33,458 nt of DNA from SAR324 cluster bacterium SAR324-CTD7B (GCA_002082305.1 LSNO01000034.1:1-33458); one strand, 5' to 3'. Positions 19,512 to 28,467 are shown, counted from the stretch's first letter. The notes: generated by a model not told the origin, from the letters alone. A program made the numbers and translations.

Positions 19512-20357
19512 TCAGGTTTCTCCCTTTGTAAGTTTTCTTTGTTTGGCCTCCTGCCAGAGTTTTTCCAGTTTTTGAAGACTGACATTTTCTGGAGATTGAC
19601 CATCTTCAGCCAGACTTTCTTCAACAAAACGGAAACGTCGTTCAAATTTAGCATTGGCGCGGCGTAAAGCTAATTCAGGATCAACATGAACATGACGAGC
19701 AAGAGTGGCTACGGTCAGTAAAATGTCACCGAGTTCTTCTTCGATAGACTCTTCGGAAATTTCATTTGCCTCCAGTTCAGACCGTAACTCCTGAATTTCT
19801 TCGTTTATTTTTTCAAAAACCGAATCTATTTCCGGCCATTCGAATCCAACTTTTGCAACCCGTTTTCCCAGTTTTTCTGCTCGCATCAAAGCCGGAAGCG
19901 CCAAAGCGACATCATCGAGAACGCTCACCGAGGCGGCATTACCATGACGTTGAGCTTTTTCCACTCGTTCACGTCTTTTTTGCGCTTCCCATTCTCCACT
20001 ATGAAACTCTTTTGAACGTTCAGACTCCTTCCCAAATACATGTGGATGTCTACAGATCATTTTGTCGCTTATGGTTTGGGCAACGTCGTCAAAATTAAAG
20101 TCTCCGGATTCTTCCGCCATTCGTGAATGAAAAACTATTTGCAAAAGCAAGTCACCCAGTTCTTCTTTCAGCGAAGACATATCTTTGCTGTCAATTGCCT
20201 CAGAAACTTCGTAAGCCTCTTCAATAGTGTAAGGTGCAACACTGGCAAAAGTTTGTTCCCTGTCCCACGGACAACCCTCTTCCGGATGCCGCAAACGGGC
20301 CATCACCGTTTTCAGGTTTTCAATTGGAGTTAATGCGGGTGTTTTCTTTTCATCCAC
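19512..20357 (-). CDS. mazG: Nucleoside triphosphate pyrophosphohydrolase MazG
   Basis: MazG hydrolyses NTPs to NMP and pyrophosphate, removing aberrant nucleotides and lowering (p)ppGpp stress signals in E. coli. The protein has two MazG domains: the first with CPWDREQTFASVAPYTIEEA, EEAYEV and EELGDLLLQIVFHS, then CRHPHVFG; the second with INEEIQELRSEL and EELGDILLTVATLARH. The paired EExxE and ExxD metal-binding motifs are intact in both. With the GTG at 20357, placed one base after the upstream stop TAA, it has 281 residues, close to the ~263 of E. coli MazG. A GTG at 20405 would add 16 residues overlapping the upstream gene. Confidence 0.93.
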   Translation of the reverse strand: MDEKKTPALTPIENLKTVMARLRHPEEGCPWDREQTFASVAPYTIEEAYEVSEAIDSKDMSSLKEELGDLLLQIVFHSRMAEESGDFNFDDVAQTISDKMICRHPHVFGKESERSKEFHSGEWEAQKRRERVEKAQRHGNAASVSVLDDVALALPALMRAEKLGKRVAKVGFEWPEIDSVFEKINEEIQELRSELEANEISEESIEEELGDILLTVATLARHVHVDPELALRRANAKFERRFRFVEESLAEDGQSPENVSLQKLEKLWQEAKQRKLTKGET

Positions 20358-20358
20358 T

Positions 20359-21141
20359 TTATGTTTTCCAGGACCAGGGTAGAAGTTTTTCCGGACAAAA
20401 TTCACGAATCAGAGCCCGTGCTAAAATCAAACCCGGATCAATTAAATATGTTGATCCAAGTTTACGTTCCGGAAGTCCCAGGGGAATTTCTGTGCAGCCT
20501 AAAACAACAGCTTGTACATCTTGTTTTTCCAATTCCCGAACTCCCTCCAGCAGCACTTTTCTGGCTGCTTTGCTTACAGGATGTGCCTGTACTTTGATTC
20601 CATATTCCGGATGAAACAGGGCTTCGTCGTGTAAACGCTGCTGTTGCGGCTCCTCAAGTATTCTGACTTCGTAACCGGCTTCACCGAGCAATTTCGGGTA
20701 AAACCCGGCTTTCCAGGTTCCGATTGTGGAAAGCACACCGACGATTTTAACTTCCGGACATGTTTCCCTTAAAAAGTCGACTGTTTCTGCGATCATATCC
20801 AGCAACTTGAGGCGGCTTCCGGATTGTTTGAGCTTTTCCATGAATACATCCCGGATTGCAGGTGCATGTGCGGTGTTGCAGGGAAATCCCGCAACTGTTG
20901 CACCGAGATCTTCTAATTCAGTTAAATTACGGAAAATGGCGTGGGCGGGATTCTTAGTGGTTTGCCCCAAAAGAAAACGGGTACGGTCTGCAATATCGGC
21001 AGGAGTGGAAATTGAGATGGTTGGGAGATAATCCTGATCAATTATTGCACTGGTTTGCTGCAATATTTTTTGTGCTAAATCGAGTCCTGCATACGGACCT
21101 GCACCTCCAACGATGCCGATTTTTGCATCATCACTGCTCAT
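20359..21141 (-). CDS. Aspartate/glutamate racemase family protein
   Basis: The 260 residues form a cofactor-independent racemase fold. The two catalytic Cys of the family are present: Cys88 in GFPCNTAHA and Cys216 in VLGCTEIPL. The N-terminus has IGIVGGAGPYAGLDL, typical of the aspartate racemase branch (IGIIGGMGPLAT-like) rather than MurI. It probably interconverts L- and D-aspartate or a related acidic amino acid. The length exceeds typical aspartate racemases (~230-240) slightly. It lies between livF (51 bp upstream) and mazG (1 bp downstream), so it is probably co-transcribed with mazG. The exact substrate cannot be read from sequence. Confidence 0.85.
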   Translation of the reverse strand: MSSDDAKIGIVGGAGPYAGLDLAQKILQQTSAIIDQDYLPTISISTPADIADRTRFLLGQTTKNPAHAIFRNLTELEDLGATVAGFPCNTAHAPAIRDVFMEKLKQSGSRLKLLDMIAETVDFLRETCPEVKIVGVLSTIGTWKAGFYPKLLGEAGYEVRILEEPQQQRLHDEALFHPEYGIKVQAHPVSKAARKVLLEGVRELEKQDVQAVVLGCTEIPLGLPERKLGSTYLIDPGLILARALIREFCPEKLLPWSWKT

Positions 21142-21192
21142 GGTTTTGTCTTTGATGAGAAATTCAGAATAATGGCTAACGGTAGGGATCGA

Positions 21193-21984
21193 CTAGAGCC
21201 ATCGTTTACGTCGTCTGTAGTTTTTTCCATCACGGAAGCTTTTACGACCAGCACCACCCATGCCTAAATAAAACTCTTTGACATCTTCATTTTCACGCAA
21301 TTCTGCTCCTTCCCCATCCATCACGACACGACCGTTTTCAAGAACATATCCATAATCTGCATAACGCAGGGCAATATTTGTATTTTGTTCCGCCAAAAGG
21401 AAACTAACTCCTTCCCGTTGATTGAGGTCTTTAACAATTTCAAATATTTCTTCAACAAGCTGCGGTGCAAGTCCCATCGACGGTTCATCGAGCAGGATCA
21501 TTTTAGGCTTTGACATCAACGCCCGTCCAATGGTAAGCATTTGCTGTTCTCCTCCTGAAGTGTAGCCTGCCTGACTGGTTCGGCGCTCTTTCAAACGTGG
21601 AAAATAGGAATAGGTTTTTTCCAGGTCTTCTGAGATTGCAGCTCGTCCTTCCTTTCTGGTATAGGCTCCGGTTAGCAGGTTTTCTTCGACAGTCAAATGT
21701 TCAAAAACATGTCTGCCTTCCATAACCTGAATGCATCCACGCTTCACTAATTCGTTAGGAGAAAGATCATGAACTTGGGTACCATCAAAATCAATACTGC
21801 CTTTGGTGACATCGCCTCGTTCTGCCTGGAGTAAGTTGGAGATTGCTTTAAGAGTGGTTGTTTTACCGGCTCCGTTGGCACCCAAAATGGCAACAACACT
21901 CCCCTTTGGGACATCCAGGGAGACACCTTTGAGTACAAGGATAACATGGTCGTAAATGACCTCAATGTTGTTAACGCTTAACAA
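21193..21984 (-). CDS. livF: Branched-chain amino acid-type ABC transporter ATPase LivF
   Basis: This is the second ATPase of a Liv/HAAT importer. Walker A is GANGAGKTT (35-43), the signature YTSGGEQQMLTIGRAL starts at 141, and Walker B is MILLDEPSMGLAP; the latter is diagnostic of LivF over LivG. The protein is 263 residues, longer than most LivF (~235) because of a very basic C-terminal tail (RKSFRDGKNYRRRKRWL). The only possible start after the in-frame stop is TTG at 21984, without a good ribosome-binding site. It is cut off from livK by a strong terminator (22019-22053), so expression may depend on read-through. Confidence 0.92.
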   Translation of the reverse strand: MLSVNNIEVIYDHVILVLKGVSLDVPKGSVVAILGANGAGKTTTLKAISNLLQAERGDVTKGSIDFDGTQVHDLSPNELVKRGCIQVMEGRHVFEHLTVEENLLTGAYTRKEGRAAISEDLEKTYSYFPRLKERRTSQAGYTSGGEQQMLTIGRALMSKPKMILLDEPSMGLAPQLVEEIFEIVKDLNQREGVSFLLAEQNTNIALRYADYGYVLENGRVVMDGEGAELRENEDVKEFYLGMGGAGRKSFRDGKNYRRRKRWL

Positions 21985-22018
21985 GTTCTTGCCAGATGAA
22001 GTGCTTTGATATCAAAAG

Positions 22019-22053
22019 AAAAAAGGGAGAGTTGAAACAACTTCTCCCTTTTT
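22019..22053 (-). terminator. Strong intrinsic terminator between livK and livF
   Basis: Arms 22021-22034 and 22038-22052 pair as GGGAGA plus GTTG with one bulged base around a 3-base loop, with A/T runs on both outer sides. On the minus strand the stem GGGAGAAGTTG/CAACTCTCCC is followed by TTTTTTCTTTT, a classical Rho-independent terminator. The flanking A run would make it work on the other strand too. It lies 22 bp past the livK stop and 34 bp before the livF start. Confidence 0.88.
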
Positions 22054-22074
22054 AAGTTAATGTTTAAAAGATAA

Positions 22075-23388
22075 TCAGGAACAGGGTATAGTCCTGTCGG
22101 GTACACTGTTTTTAGCTTTATAGTCGGCCGCGGCCTTTTCCAGCATTGGCCTTACCCTGTCCATGGAATTTATCCATCCGGATACTCTTTCCCAGCTTGT
22201 CCCATTCCACTGCTGGATAAATATGGGACCGTTATTCGCATGGTCATCACAAGATACTTTGATGGGATTGGCAAATCCTGGTAAACCAATTTCTGCGAGT
22301 CTGGCAGAGGTCAGGTTGAGATTTTCCATCCCCCACCGCATTTCTTCACTGCTGATAACCCTGTTACCAAATTTACCCTGTGCAGTCCGAATTGCCTCTG
22401 CAACAAGTACAGAATTGAAAACTCCTCTCATGTAGAAATTTTCTCCGACTCTTGCACGATCCTTGACCTGGCTTTTTCCTTTATCAACGACATACTTCAA
22501 AATATCCTGAACGGCAGGATAATTGGTTCCTATTCCATGGAAATTTGCTGATTTATATCCTTTGGCTGCTTTACCAGCTGGACGGGCATCATCTTCACCT
22601 CCTGACCACCAGACGCCAACGAATTTTTCCATATTGAACTTAATTCGTGTAGCTTCCTTGATAGCAGTTGGATTCATGGCTCCCCAACCCCACATGATCA
22701 TCCAATCAGGCTTTTCTTTTCTTACTTTCAGCCAATGAGAAGATTGGTTCTGCATTTCTTTACCTGCAACAGCGATTTTAAACAGTTTAAAACCCAGTTC
22801 GCTTGAAAGTTGTTCAAATAATGGAATGGGTTCTCTACCATAGCCTGATTCAAGATAGATAAAACCAATTTTCTTACCCCTTAAATTACTCATTCCTCCT
22901 TCCTGGTAGCCGATATATTTTATGATGGCTGAAGCCTGATTCCAGTAAGTTGAGGGATAATTAAAAACCCATGGAAAGACACTGCCGTCCGCGGCTGCTG
23001 AAAGTCCGTATCCCATGGAGTGCACGGGAATTTTATCTACAGGCGACTTTGGAATTAACTGTAGTGTGATACCAGTGGAATAGGGATTGATCACTACTGG
23101 ATTTTTCTGTTTTATTCTTTCATAACACTCAACTCCTTTTTTAGTGTTATATCCCGTCTCACATTCTTCTACAATTATAGGTACACCACCTATGCCCCCG
23201 TCTCTTTCATTGAGCATGTTTAAATAATCACTCATCCCATTTGCGTTGGGTATCCCACTTCCAGCATATGCTCCAGTTCTATAAGTAAATAGCGGGACAT
23301 AAATTCCTTTTGCCGCCATTATTCCTTGAGACAGCCACACAAATGTTATGACTGAAGCAATTAGAGTAAGGAAATATTTATTTTTCAT
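22075..23388 (-). CDS. Periplasmic substrate-binding protein of Liv-type ABC transporter
   Basis: The 437 residues start with a Sec signal peptide (about 1-26, ending IMAA) followed by a type I periplasmic binding fold (Peripla_BP_6 / LivK-like). GIYVPLFTYRTGAYAGSGIPNANGM is the start of the ligand-binding lobe, and YLNMLNERDGGIGGVPI the usual first helix and strand. GKKIGFIYLESGYGREPI and KPDWMIMWGWGAMNPTAIKEA fit the second lobe. Such large binding proteins often take up carboxylates, aromatics or amides rather than leucine. Start ATG 23388 has a strong AGGAG about 6 bases upstream, the best site in the operon, and it follows tandem hairpins (23459-23514). The ligand is unknown. Confidence 0.9.
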   Translation of the reverse strand: MKNKYFLTLIASVITFVWLSQGIMAAKGIYVPLFTYRTGAYAGSGIPNANGMSDYLNMLNERDGGIGGVPIIVEECETGYNTKKGVECYERIKQKNPVVINPYSTGITLQLIPKSPVDKIPVHSMGYGLSAAADGSVFPWVFNYPSTYWNQASAIIKYIGYQEGGMSNLRGKKIGFIYLESGYGREPIPLFEQLSSELGFKLFKIAVAGKEMQNQSSHWLKVRKEKPDWMIMWGWGAMNPTAIKEATRIKFNMEKFVGVWWSGGEDDARPAGKAAKGYKSANFHGIGTNYPAVQDILKYVVDKGKSQVKDRARVGENFYMRGVFNSVLVAEAIRTAQGKFGNRVISSEEMRWGMENLNLTSARLAEIGLPGFANPIKVSCDDHANNGPIFIQQWNGTSWERVSGWINSMDRVRPMLEKAAADYKAKNSVPDRTIPCS

Positions 23389-23458
23389 AACAACTCCTTT
23401 TGGTTGATTTACATATAAAAAATGAACCCTGGTCCATTTGATGGTCAGGATTTCATTT

Positions 23459-23514
23459 GAGTCAGAACAACTCTGACTCTTCCATTGAGCCAGAACAACT
23501 CTGACCCTTCCACG
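23459..23514 (-). repeat. Two tandem 28 bp hairpin repeats in the livM-livK gap
   Basis: Units 23459-23486 and 23487-23514 agree at 24 of 28 positions. Each has 8-base arms around the loop ACAAC: unit 1 arms GAGTCAGA/TCTGACTC pair perfectly; unit 2 arms GAGCCAGA/TCTGACCC pair only if read as minus-strand RNA, where both changes give G-U wobble pairs. A third weaker hairpin lies at 23428-23449. The position fits an mRNA stability or processing element ahead of livK, or a REP-like repeat. Confidence 0.75.
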
Positions 23515-23536
23515 GGGTGGATTCCCCTAAGATAAA

Positions 23537-24613
23537 TCAATAGGGAAATGGCCATGCCCGAAGTTTTTCCCTCACAATTGACCATATTTTAGCCAGACCA
23601 TGAGGTTCAAAAATAAGAAACAGTACAATCAAAGCACCTAATATCATAAAATTAAAATGTTCAACGGTTGCCGAGTTTATTGGAATTCCTAATATCAGTG
23701 GAAGATTTGTAATCAGAATTGGGATAAGAACTATAAATGCCGCACCCAAAAATGCTCCTGAAATGCTTCCTAAACCGCCGATGATTACCATGAACAAAAT
23801 TTCAAATGACATGTTAATGTCAAAGACTTCTACTTCTGCAGATCCCAAATATGTGAACACGAAAAGTGCTCCTGCAACACCAGCATAATAGGAACTAATT
23901 GCGAATGCAATCAATTTTGTGGGGAATGGTCGTATTCCTATCAATTCCGCTGCAATATCCATATCCCTAATGGCCATCCAAGCACGCCCAATTCTGCCTC
24001 TGACAAGGTTTACGGCTACTAAAGCCAATACAGTCACGATGCATAATACAACCATATAACGTGCCTGCGTGGTAGCTGTCGGACCTGTTACAGCAATATC
24101 AAAAAAATTTCTTACAGGGACCTCAATTGCACCTGAATTATTATAGTTGTAAAACCATTGAACTCTGCCAAAAAGCCATTCAAAGAAAAACTGGGCTGCA
24201 AGAGTTGCGACTGCGAGATAGAATCCTTTGATCCTTAAAGATGGAATCCCAAATATTAAACCAATGCCAGCAGAAAATAAACCTGAAATTAGAATAAGAA
24301 TTATGACGTTTGTTTCCGGAAAAACAGTAACCAATTTGTAGCAGGCATAAGCACCCACTGCCATGAATCCGCCTGTGCCCAAAGACAACTGTCCTGCATA
24401 TCCGGTCAGCAGGTTGAGACCTAAAGCTGATAAAGAATAAATAAGAAAAGGGATTAAGATGGCTTGCAGCCAATAGTCGTTTGCTATCAATGGAACAATA
24501 ATAAATGAAAATCCAATGATTACAAATATTCCCCAACGGTCCTGTTTTACCGGGAAAAGTTCCTGATCTCTGATGTATGTTGTTTTAAATTGTCCTGCTT
24601 CTCGATATAGCAT
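23537..24613 (-). CDS. livM: Liv-type ABC transporter permease LivM
   Basis: LivM forms one half of the membrane channel. The 358 residues hold about 9-10 membrane helices. The family hallmarks are visible: LNLLTGYAGQLSLGTGGFMAVGAYAC near 67-92, FGIPSLRIKGFYLAVATLAAQF, and RIGRAWMAIRDMDIAAELIGI, the EAA-like cytoplasmic loop contacting the ATPases, followed by MVIIGGLGSISGAFLGAAFI. The N-terminus has a short cytoplasmic extension. The gene starts 17 bp after livH and ends 148 bp before livK. No good ribosome-binding site precedes its ATG, in contrast to livK. Confidence 0.94.
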   Translation of the reverse strand: MLYREAGQFKTTYIRDQELFPVKQDRWGIFVIIGFSFIIVPLIANDYWLQAILIPFLIYSLSALGLNLLTGYAGQLSLGTGGFMAVGAYACYKLVTVFPETNVIILILISGLFSAGIGLIFGIPSLRIKGFYLAVATLAAQFFFEWLFGRVQWFYNYNNSGAIEVPVRNFFDIAVTGPTATTQARYMVVLCIVTVLALVAVNLVRGRIGRAWMAIRDMDIAAELIGIRPFPTKLIAFAISSYYAGVAGALFVFTYLGSAEVEVFDINMSFEILFMVIIGGLGSISGAFLGAAFIVLIPILITNLPLILGIPINSATVEHFNFMILGALIVLFLIFEPHGLAKIWSIVREKLRAWPFPY

Positions 24614-24630
24614 TTTTAATTTATTTTAAC

Positions 24631-25581
24631 TTATACTCTTTCAATAATTTTCTCTCCAAATAACCCCTGCGGTCGGAAGAGAAGAAAAACAAGTGCGATC
24701 ATGTAGGCCAGCCAACTTTCAATACTTCCACCCACTAGATCCCCCCAATAAAATTCTCCAATCTTTTCACCGATACCAATGATCAATCCACCGACAATTG
24801 CTCCTTGCACAGATGTGAAACCCCCTAAAATTAAAACCGGTAGGGCTTTAAAAGCAATGATCGAGAGGGCAAAGCTGACATCACTCTTAGCCCCCCACAT
24901 GATTCCCGTAATCAAAGCAATTATCCCCGAAATGAACCAGACAAGAACCCAAATTGTGTTGAGAGATACACCTACAGAAAGAGCGGCCTGATTGTCATCT
25001 GCTACTGCTCTTAAAGCAATTCCTATTTTTGTTTTTCCCAAGAATAGTGCTAAGAAAATTAATGCCAATGCAGCAATACCAGAAGCAGCTATATCTATTT
25101 CCTGCAAAATCAGCATATCATCAAAGAAAGTAATGGAGCCGTAAGGTAGTAAAAGCTCTTCAGTAATCATCATTTTTGGTTCTCCACCAAAAATAAATTC
25201 ACCAAAACCTATCAAAAAAAACGTAACACCGATGGTTGCCATAAAAAGTATGATATCCGGCTGGTTGACTAGGGGTCTCAAAACAAGCCTTTCGACTGAA
25301 AAAGCTAATGCATACATCACCAATATTGTAATGGGCAGTGCAATATATGCGGGGATTCCATTTTCATGGAGACCTACAAGAGTTAATGCGGCAAATACAA
25401 CCATAATTCCTTGTGCAAAATTGAACACACCGGATGCCTTAAAAATTAGTACGAACCCAAGCGCGATTAATGAATAAAGAATACCCGTTACAAATCCTTC
25501 CCAAATAACTTGCAAAAATAAAATGGGATCAGCTGCCATATCAAAAAACGGCTGTATGAATATCGTCGTTAAAATTTCCAT
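24631..25581 (-). CDS. livH: Liv-type ABC transporter permease LivH
   Basis: This is the second permease subunit. The 316 residues have about 8 membrane helices. Diagnostic segments are GILYSLIALGFVLIFKASGVFNFAQG near 33-58, the EAA-like loop KIGIALRAVADDNQAALSVGVSLN, and ALPVLILGGFTSVQGAIVGGLIIG. All are typical of LivH. The start is taken at the ATG 25581; a TTG one codon earlier (25584) is less likely. It lies 17 bp from both its neighbours livG and livM, consistent with one transcript. Confidence 0.94.
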   Translation of the reverse strand: MEILTTIFIQPFFDMAADPILFLQVIWEGFVTGILYSLIALGFVLIFKASGVFNFAQGIMVVFAALTLVGLHENGIPAYIALPITILVMYALAFSVERLVLRPLVNQPDIILFMATIGVTFFLIGFGEFIFGGEPKMMITEELLLPYGSITFFDDMLILQEIDIAASGIAALALIFLALFLGKTKIGIALRAVADDNQAALSVGVSLNTIWVLVWFISGIIALITGIMWGAKSDVSFALSIIAFKALPVLILGGFTSVQGAIVGGLIIGIGEKIGEFYWGDLVGGSIESWLAYMIALVFLLFRPQGLFGEKIIERV

Positions 25582-25598
25582 CAAAACATTATTATCTA

Positions 25599-26387
25599 TT
25601 AATTTGCAGTGGTAACCCCAAGATAGGCATCAATAACGGTCTGGTTACCACGGATCTCATCAGGAGTTCCTTCTGCCAGTTTTTCACCATAATCCAGAAC
25701 AACAACTTTATCTGAAATATCCATGACAACACTCATGTCGTGTTCAATTAAAGCGATGGTAGTTCCATATTGATCATTAACGTCCAAGACGAATCGGCAC
25801 ATGTCCTGTTTTTCTTCAATATTCATCCCCGCCATCGGTTCATCCAGCAGCAGTAAATCTGGTTCCATTGCCAGTGCCCTCCCCAACTCGACACGTTTCT
25901 GCAATCCGTAAGGCAAACGCCCTACCGGAGTGCGGCGAATGGCTTGAATTTCAAGAAAATCAATAATGTCCTCAACGTATTCCCGATTTGCCATTTCCTC
26001 TTTACGGGCAGGTCCCAGATAAATTGCTTGCCAAAACAGGTTCCGTTTCATGTGAATGATACGGCCAGTCATGATATTATCGAGTGTGGACATGCCCTTG
26101 AAAAGAGCAACATTCTGGAAAGTACGGGCAATTCCATGGACAGCAGCATCATGGGATTTCATTTGCTTACGATGAACCCCTTTGTATGTAATTTCGCCTT
26201 CCTGGGGATGATAGAATCCATTAATCACATTTAACATGGATGTCTTACCGGCACCATTTGGACCGATGATGGCGAATACTTCCTTTTCACGTATTCCAAA
26301 ACTAATGTCTTTTAAAGCTTTGACTCCTCCAAATGACAAACTGATATGATCGACGCTCAACAGGTAATCCCCAAATTTACTTTCCAT
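25599..26387 (-). CDS. livG: Liv-type ABC transporter ATPase LivG
   Basis: The 262 residues form the first ATPase of the importer. Walker A is GPNGAGKTS (42-50 from the ATG 26387), the degenerate signature reads LPYGLQKRVELGRAL, and Walker B is LLLLDEPMAGMN. The insert with TFQNVALFKGMSTLDNIMTGR, IHMKRNLFWQAI and the final YGEKLAEGTPDEIRGNQTVIDAYLG is the LivG C-terminal pattern. The signature is LPYGLQ where most LivG proteins have LSYGQQ or LPYGLQ, so it is normal for this family. The gene starts 28 bp after the ligase gene. Confidence 0.93.
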   Translation of the reverse strand: MESKFGDYLLSVDHISLSFGGVKALKDISFGIREKEVFAIIGPNGAGKTSMLNVINGFYHPQEGEITYKGVHRKQMKSHDAAVHGIARTFQNVALFKGMSTLDNIMTGRIIHMKRNLFWQAIYLGPARKEEMANREYVEDIIDFLEIQAIRRTPVGRLPYGLQKRVELGRALAMEPDLLLLDEPMAGMNIEEKQDMCRFVLDVNDQYGTTIALIEHDMSVVMDISDKVVVLDYGEKLAEGTPDEIRGNQTVIDAYLGVTTAN

Positions 26388-26415
26388 GGACAATATTTTA
26401 TTTGGTATTAGGAGT

Positions 26416-28395
26416 TTATGCGGCGAGAGTGTGGACTTGTGATTCAGCTAGTGCTGATTCCCGAATCTGCAAATCTGCGTGAACCATTCCGGTACGGCCA
26501 TCCTCAAAAGTCATTTGTGAATCAATTTCACAGTGAGTCTGCTGAGGATCATCCAGCGCGGAGATTAAGACAGCATATTTTTCTGCAACGATTCTCCGGC
26601 GGACTTTACGGGTCCTTGTGAGTTCACCGTCATCTGCATCCAATTCTTTATGCAACAACAGGAACCTTTTTATTTGTGAACCACTGAGTTTTTCATCACG
26701 GGCCAAATCAGCGTTAACAGTTTCAACACATTCCTGCAGCAGATCATATACTTCCGCTCTGGCAGAAAGATCCGTATAACCTGAGTAAGCCAAATTTTTA
26801 CGTTCTGCCCAGTTACCAACTGCCTCTATGTCAATACAAATGAACGCAGTGGTGAATTCTTTTTCATCTCCAAAAGCAACCGCTTCCTTGATAAAAGGGA
26901 AAAACTTGAGTTTATTTTCAATGTACTTGGGCGCAAACATGGTTCCATCAGACATCCTGCCCACATCTTTTGCTCTATCGATGATTTTAAGATGTCCATC
27001 CTCATCAAAAAAACCTGCGTCTCCGGTTGCCACCCAGCCTTCGGCATCTTTAGTTTCCGCAGTAGATTCCGGATTTTTATAATAAGAATGAAAAACCCCC
27101 GGACTTCGGTAAAAAACTTCATTGTTGTCTGCCAGCCGCAGTTCAACTCCCGGATAAGCAGTTCCAACAGTGTCCGCTTTTACTTGACCATCCGGTTGTG
27201 CACAGATAAATACGGAGGCTTCCGTTTGTCCGTAAAGTTGTTTGATATTGATGCCAAGAGAGCGGAAAAACTCAAAGATTTCCGGACCAATTGCTTCCCC
27301 CGCAGTGTATGCCAGACGGGTTCTACTCAAACCCAAATTATTTTTCAAGGGACCATAAACTAAAAACTGCCCGATGCTGTAAAGGATTCTTTCTTTAAAG
27401 GAGACTGGTTTTCCATCCAGAATACGGATTCCCACAGATTTTGCCAGATCCATAAAATATTTGAACATGGAGCGTTTAATTTTGCTTGCGTCTTCCATGC
27501 GGATCATCACTTTTGTCAGCACGGTTTCATAAATAGCCGGTGGAGCAAAATAATAGGTTGGCCCAATTTCCTTCAAATCTGTCATCACTGTTTCAGGATT
27601 CTCAGGACAGTTTACACAGAAGCCGATGACGTATGCCTGTGCCAAAGAGAAAATGTTGTCTCCAACCCAGGCCATCGGCAAATAGGCCAGCACCTCTTCC
27701 TCACTGGTGAGATTGTCAAATTCAATACTGTTGCGTGCAGTGATGATGAGATTATCTGAAGTGAGAACTACGCCTTTTGGTTTTCCGGTGGTTCCGGAAG
27801 TGTAAAGGAAAATGGAAATATCACTACCTTGTCCCTTCCCAATTTCCTGGAGGAAATAATCAGGATTTTCATTGTGATAATCACGTCCTGTTTTCTGTAT
27901 GTCTTTGTAGTAGTGTATAAAATCCTGGGTGTAGTCACGCATTCCGCGGGGTTCCTCGTAGCATATATGCTTGAGGTTCGGCAAGCGATCTTTTATTTCG
28001 AGCAGTTTGTCAGTCTGTTCCTGGTTCTGGACAATTGCATATTTGACGTCTGCATTTTCCAGTACATAAACCATTTCTTCGGCAACCGAGTCCTGATAAA
28101 GCGGAACGGGAATTCCGCCCAGTGCCTGTGCGGCAACCATCGACCAGTAAAGACGGGGACGATTATCACCAATCACGGCTAGTTTGTCCCCTCTTTGAAA
28201 ACCAATTTTTGAAAGTCCACAAGCCAGATTCCGAACTTCATCCGCCACTTCAGACCACGTCCATGTCTGCCAGATGCCTAAATCCTTAAGGCGGTTTGCG
28301 GGCCTGTCAGCTCTTTTCTTTGCATGATCCAACAACAACTTTGGAATTGTGTCAAGAACTTGGCTTAATTTTTCAGTTGCTGTCGTTTCTTTCAT
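26416..28395 (-). CDS. AMP-dependent acyl-CoA ligase heading the Liv operon
   Basis: The 659 residues form a large AMP-forming acyl-CoA synthetase. The P-loop is YTSGTTGKPKGVVLTS (198-213), the A5 motif KQLYGQTEASVF, and the hinge region VATGDAGFFDEDGHLKIIDR. The length and FAPKYIENKLKF in the C-domain fit long-chain-type ligases. It is the first gene of a run with livG, livH, livM, livK and livF, 28 bp apart from livG. This arrangement occurs in other Proteobacteria and suggests the imported substrate is a carboxylic acid trapped as its CoA ester. The specific acid is unknown. A promoter candidate lies at 28439-28467. Confidence 0.9.
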   Translation of the reverse strand: MKETTATEKLSQVLDTIPKLLLDHAKKRADRPANRLKDLGIWQTWTWSEVADEVRNLACGLSKIGFQRGDKLAVIGDNRPRLYWSMVAAQALGGIPVPLYQDSVAEEMVYVLENADVKYAIVQNQEQTDKLLEIKDRLPNLKHICYEEPRGMRDYTQDFIHYYKDIQKTGRDYHNENPDYFLQEIGKGQGSDISIFLYTSGTTGKPKGVVLTSDNLIITARNSIEFDNLTSEEEVLAYLPMAWVGDNIFSLAQAYVIGFCVNCPENPETVMTDLKEIGPTYYFAPPAIYETVLTKVMIRMEDASKIKRSMFKYFMDLAKSVGIRILDGKPVSFKERILYSIGQFLVYGPLKNNLGLSRTRLAYTAGEAIGPEIFEFFRSLGINIKQLYGQTEASVFICAQPDGQVKADTVGTAYPGVELRLADNNEVFYRSPGVFHSYYKNPESTAETKDAEGWVATGDAGFFDEDGHLKIIDRAKDVGRMSDGTMFAPKYIENKLKFFPFIKEAVAFGDEKEFTTAFICIDIEAVGNWAERKNLAYSGYTDLSARAEVYDLLQECVETVNADLARDEKLSGSQIKRFLLLHKELDADDGELTRTRKVRRRIVAEKYAVLISALDDPQQTHCEIDSQMTFEDGRTGMVHADLQIRESALAESQVHTLAA

Positions 28396-28438
28396 TTAAT
28401 TTCAGGTAGTTTCCTTAACTGTTTTATTGAAACTGTGG

Positions 28439-28467
28439 ATGTTGAATCTTTTCAGTAATAATGTCAA
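28439..28467 (-). promoter_or_regulatory. Candidate promoter of the ligase-liv operon
   Basis: On the minus strand a perfect TTGACA (28467-28462) is followed after 17 bases by CAACAT (28444-28439). The predicted start lies about 37 bases before the ATG at 28395. The -35 box is ideal, the -10 box weak, which would suit activation by a regulator. Confidence 0.55.

Noticed and set aside
23459..23514. Tandem 28 bp repeats as a CRISPR fragment
   Set aside because: The units are directly adjacent without spacers, no cas gene is near, and their internal hairpins explain them better.
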